From Yersinia aleksiciae (GTDB taxonomy: Bacteria; Pseudomonadota; Gammaproteobacteria; Enterobacterales; Enterobacteriaceae): a stretch of DNA of 64,000 nt. The translations under genes and the position numbers were made by a program. The stretch is from positions 3,202,073-3,266,072 of the forward strand of contig NZ_CP011975.1 in NCBI RefSeq assembly GCF_001047675.1, written 5' to 3'. Below are positions 1-9,254 of this stretch, in pieces; the stretch's first letter is position 1; each line of letters starts with the position of its first letter. A model generated the notes under the pieces. It had not been told where the DNA came from. It saw nothing but the letters and a program-made list of their open reading frames with translations, and ran no database searches.

Positions 1-705
1 TTAGACGTTAAGCCAGTCGGTAGTGTGGATGTTTCAAGATTAATTACCGATAAAAATATGAGTGATTATCTTGAGAATAAAAATAGCTATGTCCTAAATT
101 ACAAATCTAACAGTGATTTAGGTATAAAGGACACGTTAGCAGGCTACATTTCTTATGTTAACAAACAGGTCAATAATGAAGTTAATTATCAAATTAGCTT
201 CATTATAGATAATGCTAAAAAGACAGCTACCGAAGAGTATCAATTGGCCTTACAGTTGGCTAAAAATGAGCAAATAGTCAGAATTCAGAAGTTAGAATAT
301 GCGGCTTCAATAGCTAAGGCTGCGGGGTTGCAGAAACCAACCCATGATGAATTTGATATTTCGGGTGATAGTAATAATTATCCAATTTCATTGGGTTATG
401 ATGCCTTGAGTCGCGAATTAGACATTGAGAGATCTATAACTGACTTAACTACTGTCAATATAGATCTGTTAAACAAAAAAATGCATCTTGATAAGATTAT
501 GGCGCTTAAGCCTATTTATGTTTATTTTCAAAGCTTTAGCTATTTACAGCAACCTTCTGATCCTATAGTTCAAGATACTAAAAAACGTATCTTGATTGTT
601 ATTTTATTTGGTTTTGTTGGCTTAGTCGGGGCGATTGGTTTTGTCTTAGTTCGCCATTATGTGCGTGAACGTCAAGATGCATTAGTAAGATTACCGAAAG
701 AATAG
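1..705 (+). CDS. wzz: O-antigen chain length determinant Wzz (5' truncated by window)
   Basis: The frame is open from base 1, so the start lies upstream; 234 residues are visible. The protein is the periplasmic coiled-coil part of a polysaccharide co-polymerase followed by a C-terminal transmembrane helix (about residues 200-222, hydrophobic with repeated Gly) and a short basic cytoplasmic tail. The proline-rich motif before the helix (around the QPSDP segment) is typical of Wzz. Wzz proteins sit in the inner membrane and set the modal length of O-antigen made by Wzy. Its position immediately before gsk is the known end of the O-antigen cluster in Yersinia. The coding region is AT-rich compared with gsk, as expected for an O-antigen locus. 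Confidence 0.88.
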   Translation, partial: LDVKPVGSVDVSRLITDKNMSDYLENKNSYVLNYKSNSDLGIKDTLAGYISYVNKQVNNEVNYQISFIIDNAKKTATEEYQLALQLAKNEQIVRIQKLEYAASIAKAAGLQKPTHDEFDISGDSNNYPISLGYDALSRELDIERSITDLTTVNIDLLNKKMHLDKIMALKPIYVYFQSFSYLQQPSDPIVQDTKKRILIVILFGFVGLVGAIGFVLVRHYVRERQDALVRLPKE

Positions 706-728
706 CTTGTATTAGATTAATAATAAAA

Positions 729-760
729 GGCAGTGGAACAATAACTCTGCTGCTTTTTTT
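729..760 (+). terminator. Probable rho-independent terminator after wzz
   Basis: An imperfect GC stem (GGCAG with CTGCT, inner GA/TC pairs) is followed by a run of seven T, 24 bases after the wzz stop. Confidence 0.5.
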
Positions 761-895
761 ATAGCCATAATTTATCTCATCATCTGCTATTTTTGTGCTG
801 ACAGCTTGGTAGCTCGGCCTATCCCTCCCTGTTCCTCTTCCCTAAATGTGCTAAAATTCTGCATCTTCCCATTTCTACATTTGTAACCCAAAACA

Positions 896-2200
896 ATGAA
901 ATTTCCTGGTAAGCGCAAATCTAAGCACTATTTTCCTGTTAATGCCCGTGATCCATTATTGCAGCCAGTTCAGGCTGATAATGAAATGAGTGCATCTTAT
1001 ATCGTTGGCATTGATCAAACGCTGGTTGATATTGAAGCTAAGGTCGATGAGGACTTTATCGCGCGCTATGGCCTCAGCCAGGGGCACTCTTTGGTGATTG
1101 AGGATGATGTTGCTGAGCGCCTTTATCAGGAACTGACACTCAATGGGTTAATTACTCATGAGTTTGCGGGCGGTACCATCGGTAATACGTTGCACAATTA
1201 TTCCGTGTTAGCTGATGATCGCTCCATTCTTTTGGGGACGATGTGTAGCAATATCAAAATTGGTAGCTATGCCTATCGTTACTTGTGCAACACCTCCAGT
1301 CGGACTGACCTGAATTATTTGCAGGCCGTTGATGGGGCTATTGGCCGTTGTTTTACCTTGATTACCGATAATGGCGAGCGGACTTTTGCGATTAGTCCTG
1401 GCCAAATGAATCAGCTACGTCCTGGAAGTATTCCGGAAGAGGTGATTGCAGGGGCATCTGCTTTAGTTCTGACGGCTTATCTGGTGCGTTGTAAGCCGGG
1501 TGAGCCGATGCCTGATGCCACCATGCAGGCAATCAGTTATGCGAAGAAACATAATGTTCCGGTGGTCATGACGCTAGGCACTAAATATGTCATTGCAGAT
1601 AATCCTCAGTGGTGGCGTAATTTCCTTAATGATCATGTCTCTATATTAGCGATGAATGAAGATGAGGCTTATGAGCTGACTGGGCTAAATGATCCGCTGA
1701 TGGCTTCGGATATGGCGCTGAACTGGGTAGATTTAGTGCTGTGTACCGCGGGCCCTAATGGGCTTTATATGGCGGGTTATACCGAAGAGGCGAATAAGCG
1801 CCAGACTCAGCATCCACTATTGCCGGGGGCAATTGCAGAATTTAATCTGTACGAATTCAGTAGGGCGATGCGCAAAGAGTATTGTGATAATCCATTCCGT
1901 ATCTATTCTCATATTGCGCCTTATATGGGTGGGCCTGAGAAAATAATGAATACCAATGGGGCAGGGGACGGCGCTCTATCCGCTGTGCTGCATGATATTG
2001 CAGCCAATGGTTATCACCGTAATAATGTTCCTAACTCCAGTAAACATGTTCGCAGTTACCTTAGCTACTCTTCATTGGCTCAAGTGTGTAAATATGCAAA
2101 CCGGGTTAGCTATCAGGTACTGAACCAACATTCACCGCGTTTAACTCGTGGTTTGCCTGAGCGGGAAGACAGTTTGGAAGAGTCCTACTGGGAACGGTAA
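896..2200 (+). CDS. gsk: Inosine-guanosine kinase
   Basis: The 434-residue product matches E. coli Gsk along its whole length, from the start MKFPGKRKSKHYF to the end LEESYW-R. It phosphorylates inosine and guanosine to IMP and GMP in the cytosol using ATP (purine salvage). The PfkB/ribokinase signature NTNGAGDGA is at about residues 352-360 and holds the catalytic aspartate. The ATG at 896 gives the same N-terminus as the family. In Yersinia this gene marks the downstream border of the O-antigen cluster, which fits the wzz gene before it. It is transcribed alone and ends in a strong hairpin. Confidence 0.96.
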   Translation: MKFPGKRKSKHYFPVNARDPLLQPVQADNEMSASYIVGIDQTLVDIEAKVDEDFIARYGLSQGHSLVIEDDVAERLYQELTLNGLITHEFAGGTIGNTLHNYSVLADDRSILLGTMCSNIKIGSYAYRYLCNTSSRTDLNYLQAVDGAIGRCFTLITDNGERTFAISPGQMNQLRPGSIPEEVIAGASALVLTAYLVRCKPGEPMPDATMQAISYAKKHNVPVVMTLGTKYVIADNPQWWRNFLNDHVSILAMNEDEAYELTGLNDPLMASDMALNWVDLVLCTAGPNGLYMAGYTEEANKRQTQHPLLPGAIAEFNLYEFSRAMRKEYCDNPFRIYSHIAPYMGGPEKIMNTNGAGDGALSAVLHDIAANGYHRNNVPNSSKHVRSYLSYSSLAQVCKYANRVSYQVLNQHSPRLTRGLPEREDSLEESYWER

Positions 2201-2228
2201 TAAGCCGTGGAAGTACACCCGATAAAAA

Positions 2229-2265
2229 ACAGGGCCGGCAAATATGCTGGCCCTGTTTGTTTTTG
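2229..2265. terminator. Strong hairpin terminator between gsk and ybaL
   Basis: An 11-bp stem (ACAGGGCCGGC with GCTGGCCCTGT, one G-T pair) with a 6-base loop is followed by TTTGTTTTT on the plus strand and preceded by an A-run. It can serve the convergent gsk and ybaL genes. Confidence 0.85.
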
Positions 2266-2292
2266 TCGGGTACTGAATGACAGAAAGCGAGG

Positions 2293-3984
2293 TTAGATTG
2301 GGCAAGCTGGACGCTTATCTTCTTCCGTCAGCGTATCTATTTTCAGCATATTCAGCATACTGTTAGCCACTTCGCGTTCACCCATAACAACCTGATTCGC
2401 ACCGCGGTCTGAGATATAAACCACCTCATCATCATAATGGGCGCGAGCAATGATCTCGAGGTCGGGCCTCTTAATTCTGGCAGATGCAACAATTTCACCC
2501 GCTTCGTAGCCATTTGGAATCGTCAACAATAACCAGCGCGCGCAATCCAGACGCGCCAGCGACATAATATCGGCGCTTGCAGCGTTGCCTAATACGGCAT
2601 TAATACCTTGTTCACGTAGAGCTTCTACTCTTGGCCGAGAATTCTCGATGACGACCAGCGGGATCCCTTCGGCATGAAGTTTTGCCCCTAATAAGCTCCC
2701 GACCCGGCCATAGCCAACCAATAATGCATGGTTGCACAAGTCGACAGGGATCTGTTTTTCCTCTTCGACCGCCTCTTCCAGAATCAGATCTTCCATGGTT
2801 TCGTTCTTGGCTAAATAACGATCCAGCAAGGTGAAAAGCAATGGGTTGAGCATAATGGACAGAATCGCCCCCGCCAGCACCAGATTACGACCATGCTCAG
2901 ACATTAAGCCAAGTGAGATCCCCAACCCCGCCAGAATAAAGGCGAACTCCCCGATTTGTGCCAAGCTGACGGAAATGGTGAGTGCGGTGCGTTTTGAGTG
3001 ACCAAACATCCGCACTAATGCGAAAGCTATCACTGACTTACCGAAGATGATGATGGCTAATGACGCCAGTACGGCTAACGGCTCATGTAACAAGATCATC
3101 GGGTCGAACAACATACCCACTGACACAAAGAACAGCACGGCGAAGGCGTCACGTAACGGTAAGGTATCTTGTGCCGCGCGGTGGCTTAGCTCCGATTCAT
3201 TCAATACCATTCCGGCGAAGAATGCACCGAGGGCGAAGGATACATCGAACAGCCCCACAGCACCGTAAGCAATGCCGAGCGCTAACACCAGTACTGCCAG
3301 TGTAAACAGTTCTCGCGAGCCAGTACTGGCGGTTTTAGCCAGTATCCATGGCACCAATCGACGACCGACGACAATCATCAGTGTAATGAATGCGATCACT
3401 TTACCGATGGTAATCGCTAACTCAGTGAATAATTGGCTCAAACTGGTGGTTTCGTTACCCATGACACCAGCAAAAGCGGGCAATAGCACCAATGTCAGCA
3501 CCATCGCCAAATCTTCGACAATCAGCCAGCCAATGGCAATTTGTCCTCGTTGGCTGTCAATCAGTTGCCGCTCTTCCAATGCCCGCAGCAATACCACGGT
3601 ACTGGCGGTTGACAGACAGAGACCGAAGACAAATCCAGTCATCAAATCCCAGCCTAATAAATGAGATAAGCCCATCCCTAACAAGGTTGCGACGGCAATT
3701 TGTGCGATGGCTCCCGGTATGGCGATCGATTTTACGGCGAGGAGGTCTTTAAGCGAGAAGTGAAGTCCGACACCAAACATCAACAAAATAACACCAATCT
3801 CAGCCAGTTCCGGTGCTAATGATGTATCAGCAACAAAACCTGGCGTGAATGGCCCGGCAAGCACCCCTGCGGCAAGGTATCCCACCAGTGGTGAGATGCG
3901 TAGGCGGTGAGCCAGTGTGCCCAAGAGGAAGGCGAGAACAAGGCCTCCGACGATCGTGGTGATTAAGGGTGTTGAGTGGTGCAT
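2293..3984 (-). CDS. ybaL: Putative cation:proton antiporter YbaL (KefB/CPA2 family)
   Basis: The product has 563 residues. Residues 1-390 form the Na+/H+ exchanger-type membrane domain with about 12 hydrophobic helices. A linker rich in Glu (about 395-412) leads to a TrkA-N/RCK domain whose Rossmann motif GYGRVGSLLG starts near residue 423. This is the architecture of KefB/KefC glutathione-gated K+ efflux systems. YbaL of E. coli sits in the same place between gsk and fsr. The ion moved has not been settled for YbaL, so a K+/H+ role is inferred from the family. The ATG at 3984 precedes a hydrophobic first helix, and an ERIC repeat starts 17 bases upstream. Confidence 0.92.
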   Translation of the reverse strand: MHHSTPLITTIVGGLVLAFLLGTLAHRLRISPLVGYLAAGVLAGPFTPGFVADTSLAPELAEIGVILLMFGVGLHFSLKDLLAVKSIAIPGAIAQIAVATLLGMGLSHLLGWDLMTGFVFGLCLSTASTVVLLRALEERQLIDSQRGQIAIGWLIVEDLAMVLTLVLLPAFAGVMGNETTSLSQLFTELAITIGKVIAFITLMIVVGRRLVPWILAKTASTGSRELFTLAVLVLALGIAYGAVGLFDVSFALGAFFAGMVLNESELSHRAAQDTLPLRDAFAVLFFVSVGMLFDPMILLHEPLAVLASLAIIIFGKSVIAFALVRMFGHSKRTALTISVSLAQIGEFAFILAGLGISLGLMSEHGRNLVLAGAILSIMLNPLLFTLLDRYLAKNETMEDLILEEAVEEEKQIPVDLCNHALLVGYGRVGSLLGAKLHAEGIPLVVIENSRPRVEALREQGINAVLGNAASADIMSLARLDCARWLLLTIPNGYEAGEIVASARIKRPDLEIIARAHYDDEVVYISDRGANQVVMGEREVANSMLNMLKIDTLTEEDKRPACPI

Positions 3985-4000
3985 CCAGACTCCTTCTAGT

Positions 4001-4126
4001 TATAGCCGTCATCTTTCAAGTTGCGGGTATGTTGGCGTTCAATCACCCGAATGACTTATCGAAGTAAGCTCATCGGGATTCATTCGCTTGCCGTCTTCCT
4101 GCATTTTGAAATTTATTAGGTATTTA
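4001..4126. repeat. ERIC/IRU-type intergenic repeat (diverged copy)
   Basis: About 126 bp with the same layout as the clearer copy at 15167-15293: TATA-type ends, a CTTTCAAGTTGC segment near one end, a central AAGTAAGCTCATCGGGATTCA segment and a CCGTCTTCCTGCA segment near the other. It lies upstream of ybaL. The 3' arm is degraded. Confidence 0.75.
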
Positions 4127-4296
4127 CAGGGCGGTAAGCATTTCACAGCAATAACATCAGTTTATTGCATTTATGCGATCAATGCGCGATAAAAATTCAT
4201 TTTTTATCGATAAAAGTCATGTTTGGCATGGAAATTGTTTGAAGTGGTTGTTTGTGAGGGATTTGCTGATTTTGCTACTATTACATAGGGAACTCT

Positions 4297-4324
4297 CCCG
4301 ACTGAAACAGATATCTCAGTCGGG
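4297..4324 (-). terminator. Hairpin after fsr, possible terminator
   Basis: A perfect 9-bp stem (CCCGACTGA with TCAGTCGGG, 10-base loop) lies 19 bases past the fsr stop. There is no clear U-tract, so the assignment is tentative. The rest of the 4127-4342 gap is AT-rich with no gene seen. Confidence 0.45.
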
Positions 4325-4342
4325 ATTATTAGGTAATTACTA

Positions 4343-5557
4343 TTACTTATCTTCTATATTAGGCAGTAATGCAGTAAATATCCCGAGTAATGGTAAGAAT
4401 GCACATATTTGATAAACCAATTCAATACTGGTCAAATCAGCAACATACCCTAGTACAGCCGCACCTATACCGCCCATACCGAAAGCAAAACCGAAGAATA
4501 AGCCGGATACCATCCCCACTTTCCCCGGAATCAGCTCTTGTGCATAGACTAGTATCGCAGAGAAGGCCGATGCGAGGATGACACCGATGATCACGGTTAA
4601 AATGCCCATCCAGTACAAAGAAGCGTAGGGTAAAATCAGGGTAAATGGTGCTACACCCAATATAGACCCCCAAATAACATATTTTCGGCCTATTCGATCC
4701 CCGAGAGGCCCGCCAATAATGGTTCCGGCGGCTACTGCGAATAGGAATACAAATAAGTGTATTTGCGCATTTTGTACCGAAACACCGAACTTATGCATCA
4801 AATAGAAGGTGTAATAGCTACTGATGCTGGTCAAGTAGAAGTATTTAGAGAATATCAGCACCATCAAGATAGCTAACGTCTTAATAACTGTCTTTTTTGG
4901 CAGCATTTTAGCCGATGAGATTTTTATAGCTTTCCCATGGGAGGCTCTTTGTTGCTGCTGATACCACTTACTGACCTGCAATAGCACGACAATCGCGAGT
5001 AGTGCCGCGAGTGAAAACCAGCCGACATTGCCCTTGCCATAAGGTGCAATCAAGATTGCTGCCAGCAAAGGGCCGAGTGCGCTACCAAAGTTACCACCTA
5101 CCTGAAACACGGACTGAGCCATGCCATGACGTCCACCGGATGCCATACGGGCGACCCGTGATGATTCTGGATGGAACACCGATGAACCGGTGCCAACCAA
5201 CGCAGCGGCCAGTAAAACCACGGGGAAAGTCGTTGCCACGGCGAGCAATAATATGCCCGACAACGTGAATCCCATACCAATTGGCAGGGAGTAGGGCTGT
5301 GGGTGCTTATCGGTATACAAACCAATCAACGGCTGTAACAACGAAGCCGTAAGCTGGTAAGTCAGTGTGATTAGCCCTATTTGAGCAAAACTCAGTGAAA
5401 ACTCGGCTTGCAATAGAGGATAAATCGCCAGAATCAACGATTGGATCATATCGTTGAGAAAGTGAGATACGCTAATCGCCCCCAGAATTGAGAAGGATGT
5501 ACGTTTTACAGATGCATTAACGGCCGGAGGAAGTGCAGTATCAGAACGATCGGTCAT
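4343..5557 (-). CDS. fsr: Fosmidomycin resistance protein, MFS efflux pump
   Basis: The product has 404 residues and matches E. coli Fsr closely (for example SHFLNDMIQSLILAIYPLLQ and GTGSSVFHPESSRVARMASG). Twelve membrane helices form a major facilitator transporter of the inner membrane. Overexpressed Fsr exports fosmidomycin in E. coli; the natural substrate is not established. The ATG at 5557 is chosen over a GTG 9 codons upstream because AGG lies about 12 bases before it and the family starts at this level. It is transcribed alone, divergently from ushA, with about 265 bp of shared upstream DNA. Confidence 0.93.
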   Translation of the reverse strand: MTDRSDTALPPAVNASVKRTSFSILGAISVSHFLNDMIQSLILAIYPLLQAEFSLSFAQIGLITLTYQLTASLLQPLIGLYTDKHPQPYSLPIGMGFTLSGILLLAVATTFPVVLLAAALVGTGSSVFHPESSRVARMASGGRHGMAQSVFQVGGNFGSALGPLLAAILIAPYGKGNVGWFSLAALLAIVVLLQVSKWYQQQQRASHGKAIKISSAKMLPKKTVIKTLAILMVLIFSKYFYLTSISSYYTFYLMHKFGVSVQNAQIHLFVFLFAVAAGTIIGGPLGDRIGRKYVIWGSILGVAPFTLILPYASLYWMGILTVIIGVILASAFSAILVYAQELIPGKVGMVSGLFFGFAFGMGGIGAAVLGYVADLTSIELVYQICAFLPLLGIFTALLPNIEDK

Positions 5558-5823
5558 AGTGAGTATTCGCCTAATAATTTTCACTGTTAATAGTATGTTG
5601 GTAATGAATACATACTATGCAGATCGAATGATTTTTACTACATCTGACACAATTTGATATATATTCCAAAGTTCTGAAATGTATCCATGCGTTACCACAG
5701 ACAATACGAATCTTGTCACAGTATGACTTTGATTTATCGTGCTATTGCTATGTATTACACCATTTTTACTCATTAAGCTGGCACTTACCGAGCTGGCTTT
5801 TAAAGACAATATGGAGATTTGCC

Positions 5824-7476
5824 ATGCGTTTTTCATTACCGACCACAGCATGTGCCTTGGCTGTGTCGCTGGTGTTTGCACCGGGATGGGCTGCTGCCTG
5901 GGAAAAAGATAAAACTTACGATATCACCATACTGCATACCAATGACCACCATGGACACTTCTGGCAAAACGATCACGGCGAGTATGGTCTGGCGGCACAA
6001 AAAACACTGGTAGATAGCATCCGTAAACAAGTTGCTGCAGAAGGGGGGAGCATGCTATTGCTCTCCGGCGGCGATATTAATACCGGCGTTCCTGAATCCG
6101 ATTTGCAAGATGCCGAACCTGATTTTCGTGGCATGACGCTGGTGGGTTACGATGCGATGGCTATCGGTAACCATGAATTTGATAACCCGCTGAGTGTGTT
6201 GCGTCAGCAGGAAAAGTGGGCTGCCTTCCCACTCTTATCTGCCAATATCTACCAGAAAAGCACGCAACAGCGGTTATTTAAGCCTTATGCCCTATTTGAT
6301 AAGCAGGGGGTGAAAATTGCGGTGATAGGTTTAACCACTGACGATACCGCTAAGATCGGCAATCCCGAGTATTTCACTGATATTGAATTCCGCCAGCCAG
6401 CAGCAGAAGCGAAGCAAGTGGTTGAGCAACTGCGCAAAACGGAAAAGCCTGACATTATTATCGCGGCGACCCATATGGGGCATTACGATGACGGCAAGCA
6501 TGGATCTAATGCGCCAGGTGATGTCGAGATGGCCCGCAGTTTACCGACGGGCTATTTAGATATGATAGTGGGTGGTCACTCACAGGATCCGGTCTGTATG
6601 GCGAGCGAGAACCATAAGCAAGCTGATTATGTACCTGGCACCCCTTGTGCGCCGGATCGGCAAAATGGGACTTGGATTGTTCAGGCCCATGAGTGGGGGA
6701 AATACGTCGGCCGGGCTGATTTCAAATTCCGTAATGGCGAACTCAAGTTGGTGAGTTATCAGTTAATCCCGATCAATTTAAAGAAAAAAGTTGAGAAGGC
6801 TGATGGCACCAGCGAGCGAGTCTTTTATACGCGAGAGATTGCCGAAGATCCGTCAATGCTGAAACTGCTGACGCCATTTGAAGAGCAGGGCAAGGCGCAA
6901 CTGGATGTCAAAGTGGGTAGCGTGAATGGCAAGCTTGAGGGCGACCGCAGTAAAGTGCGCTTCGAGCAGACCAATTTGGCGCGCGTGCTATTGGCTGCGC
7001 AAATGGAACGAGCTGGCGCTGATTTTGCCGTGATGAGTGGCGGCGGTATTCGTGACTCAATCGAGGCGGGTGATATCACCTATAAAGATGTGCTCAAGGT
7101 GCAGCCATTTGGTAATACGCTGGTATACGCGGATATGAAAGGCAGTGAGGTTGAGAAATATCTGGCAGTCGTCGCCAATAAGAAAGTCGATTCAGGGGCT
7201 TATGCGCAGTTTGCCAATGTGAGTTTGGTTGCTGATGGAAAGGGTGTCAGTGAGGTGAAAATACAGGGTAAACCGCTAGATCCGAATAAAACTTATCGTC
7301 TGGCAACCTTGAATTTCAATGCCTTAGGTGGTGATGGCTATCCGAAGATTGATACGCTGCCGGGTTACGTCAATACCGGTTTTATCGATGCAGAAGTGCT
7401 AAAGCAGTATATTGAAAAGCACTCTCCACTGGATGCCAGTCAGTATCAGCCGAAAGGTGAGATTGTTTATCAGTAA
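5824..7476 (+). CDS. ushA: 5'-nucleotidase / UDP-sugar hydrolase precursor
   Basis: A 550-residue periplasmic enzyme that hydrolyses UDP-sugars and nucleoside 5'-monophosphates, feeding nucleoside uptake. A signal peptide covers residues 1-25 (MRFSLPTTACALAVSLVF, then A-x-A before WEKDK). Metal-binding motifs of the metallophosphatase domain are visible: HTNDHHGHF, GGDINTG, GNHEFDN, ATHMGHYDD and GGHSQDP. The C-terminal substrate-binding domain follows from about residue 360. The ATG at 5824 has GGAG seven bases upstream and starts exactly at the signal peptide; an upstream in-frame start at 5713 would put a non-signal extension in front and is rejected. Confidence 0.96.
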   Translation: MRFSLPTTACALAVSLVFAPGWAAAWEKDKTYDITILHTNDHHGHFWQNDHGEYGLAAQKTLVDSIRKQVAAEGGSMLLLSGGDINTGVPESDLQDAEPDFRGMTLVGYDAMAIGNHEFDNPLSVLRQQEKWAAFPLLSANIYQKSTQQRLFKPYALFDKQGVKIAVIGLTTDDTAKIGNPEYFTDIEFRQPAAEAKQVVEQLRKTEKPDIIIAATHMGHYDDGKHGSNAPGDVEMARSLPTGYLDMIVGGHSQDPVCMASENHKQADYVPGTPCAPDRQNGTWIVQAHEWGKYVGRADFKFRNGELKLVSYQLIPINLKKKVEKADGTSERVFYTREIAEDPSMLKLLTPFEEQGKAQLDVKVGSVNGKLEGDRSKVRFEQTNLARVLLAAQMERAGADFAVMSGGGIRDSIEAGDITYKDVLKVQPFGNTLVYADMKGSEVEKYLAVVANKKVDSGAYAQFANVSLVADGKGVSEVKIQGKPLDPNKTYRLATLNFNALGGDGYPKIDTLPGYVNTGFIDAEVLKQYIEKHSPLDASQYQPKGEIVYQ

Positions 7477-7506
7477 CAGATTGTTTATCAGTAAGTCGTT
7501 AAGCTG

Positions 7507-7534
7507 GAAGCCTCCATCTGGTGGTGGGGGCTTC
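7507..7534. terminator. Hairpin between ushA and ybaK
   Basis: A 12-bp stem (GAAGCCTCCATC with GGTGGGGGCTTC, two G-T pairs, TGGT loop) lies between convergent genes. The U-tract is weak. Confidence 0.45.
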
Positions 7535-7601
7535 TGCCAGTGGCTCTCTCATTGCACGCGATATGTGCCGAGCGCCGCACAGTTTTAATTCAATATATGA
7601 A

Positions 7602-8081
7602 TCAATCCCGCTTTGCGATATCGGCAAATGTGCCTTGCAATAATCGGCACAAATCCGCAGCCGCTAATTCAATATCCAGACCACGTTTACCGCCAGAGAC
7701 AAATATGGTCGGAAACTCTTGCGCCAGACTGTCAATCACTGTAGGTAAGCGTTTTTTCTGCCCGAGTGGACTGATGCCGCCGACTAAATATCCGGTGGTC
7801 CGCTGCGCCAATTGTGGGTCGGCCATCTCAGCCTTTTTTGCCCCCAGCGCCCGCGCGACCTTCTTCAGATCAAGTTGAGTTGCCACCGGAGTGACGGCTA
7901 CAGCCAGATTTTTAGCGTCACCATTTAGCGCAACTAGCAGTGTTTTATAAACCTGAGCTGCATTGAGCCCCAGTTTTTTAACCGCTTCATCACCAAAATT
8001 GGTTTCAGCCGCGTCGTGATGATAAGGGTGTAATGTGAAAGGAACTTTTTGTTTTTCCAGCAAAACGACCGCAGGTGTCAT
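7602..8081 (-). CDS. ybaK: Cys-tRNA(Pro)/Cys-tRNA(Cys) deacylase YbaK
   Basis: A 159-residue YbaK/EbsC-type protein. The family acts in trans to hydrolyse Cys-tRNA(Pro) mischarged by ProRS and so protects translation from Cys-for-Pro errors. The body carries the family features: an HPYHHD segment near residue 18, the VYKTLLV strand, a central [18 protein letters not shown] segment and the glycine loop [13 protein letters not shown]. The length is normal and the position between ushA and ybaP is the same as in E. coli. Downstream on the same strand there is only the ushA-facing hairpin. Confidence 0.93.
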   Translation of the reverse strand: MTPAVVLLEKQKVPFTLHPYHHDAAETNFGDEAVKKLGLNAAQVYKTLLVALNGDAKNLAVAVTPVATQLDLKKVARALGAKKAEMADPQLAQRTTGYLVGGISPLGQKKRLPTVIDSLAQEFPTIFVSGGKRGLDIELAAADLCRLLQGTFADIAKRD

Positions 8082-8317
8082 AATAAACGTCCAGTTAAAA
8101 ATGAAAATTTATTCAGGTGGATTATCCTACACCCAATTAGTGCGAAGGGGGTTAAATTTAATCTAATAAAATCAGCATGATGCTGATTAGTTTCGCGCGG
8201 GCGATGAATGTCAGTTGCTAATCTAATCGTCAGGTTGCTACCCTATACCTGCTGCTCATATTATCCGCAAGGTGTGTGGGCGCTAAATAACTAAAATAAT
8301 GAAAATTCCTCTTTGAC

Positions 8318-8346
8318 TGGCCGATAGCGATATCGGCCATTTTTTT
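8318..8346. terminator. GC-rich hairpin downstream of ybaP
   Basis: A perfect 9-bp stem (TGGCCGATA with TATCGGCCA, GCGA loop) is followed by seven T on the plus strand. It lies just past the ybaP stop, where the minus-strand U-tract is poor, so it may mainly block antisense reading into ybaP. The rest of the 8082-8317 gap has a 17-bp palindrome at about 8170-8187 and nothing else recognised. Confidence 0.55.
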
Positions 8347-8349
8347 CGG

Positions 8350-9168
8350 CTATTGTTGATGGTTAATCATCGGTTTCAATAATTCCGGTAAATTCCCTTC
8401 ACCGTATAAATGCAACGCGCCGACGGCGACAACGTAGCGTCCGGGCGGTAACTGCTCTAGCTGTTGTTGCCAACGTTTGTTGCGCTGAATCATCAGCACG
8501 TCATAGAGGTTTTGGCTAAAGGTGGGAGCCAGTGTTGTCAGCTCCGTGGTCGGATGATGTTCCAGCCACCAGCCAATCATGGTTTGCAATAGGCGGGCGT
8601 TGGTGTGCCAATGGGTCAGGGTATCAAGCAGCAAAGACATGCCGTTGTCAGGTAATGTCGCCAACAAATCGAGCTGCATTTGCGCACCTTCCAGCTCAAT
8701 AATCTTTTTCTTCTGTGCGGCGGCCGCGTTCAATAATTGATAATCGATGCCGTATTCCCCCCGCAATCCCAGTCGTTGTGCCTGACGGGCTTGCAGCATC
8801 AAGGCAACTTGCCATGCGGGCAGAAAAGCTATCGACAGTGGGTCGTTGTCCAGCTCTTCACAGCGCTGCAACAGCTGTTGATAGTGCTCCTCGGATAATC
8901 TATCGACTAAGGGTTTGGTAAGGGTATCCTGACCAAAAGAGGGGGCGGCTTCGGTAATATCCGCTTCGACAATCAGCGCATCAGCCTGATTTAACTTATT
9001 CAGCAATTTATGGGGGAGGGGGAACATGCCATCGGTTCCCATATGGATACTACCGACCATATGGAAGTGGCGATCACCGGGTAAGGTGATATCCAACGCG
9101 GGGTAAGTGTAGGTCGTTGGCGCGCTAATTCCGAGGAGTGTTGCTATGCGGCGTAATAATTGGCCCAT
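8350..9168 (-). CDS. ybaP: TraB/GumN family protein YbaP
   Basis: A 272-residue protein of the TraB/GumN (TIKI-like) family. The N-terminal strand with GSIHMGTDGMFPLP (about residue 38), the EADIT motif (about 69) and the C-terminal VGALHLYGEGN motif are the conserved putative metal-protease positions of the family. No biochemical function is firmly established for YbaP. The position between ybaK and copA is conserved with E. coli. No convincing signal peptide is seen in this copy. Confidence 0.88.
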   Translation of the reverse strand: MGQLLRRIATLLGISAPTTYTYPALDITLPGDRHFHMVGSIHMGTDGMFPLPHKLLNKLNQADALIVEADITEAAPSFGQDTLTKPLVDRLSEEHYQQLLQRCEELDNDPLSIAFLPAWQVALMLQARQAQRLGLRGEYGIDYQLLNAAAAQKKKIIELEGAQMQLDLLATLPDNGMSLLLDTLTHWHTNARLLQTMIGWWLEHHPTTELTTLAPTFSQNLYDVLMIQRNKRWQQQLEQLPPGRYVVAVGALHLYGEGNLPELLKPMINHQQ

Positions 9169-9254
9169 GTTTTTCCCTTATCAGCATTTGTTTCTATGCT
9201 AAACGCTAAATGGCGCACAAGAAAGCGTTGTGCGCCATAGGTTACCGGGAAAGA

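Noticed and set aside
8165-8190. Palindrome around 8170-8187 as a terminator
   Set aside because: It is a 17-bp palindrome with no loop of usual size and no T-tract, and it lies upstream of ybaK.
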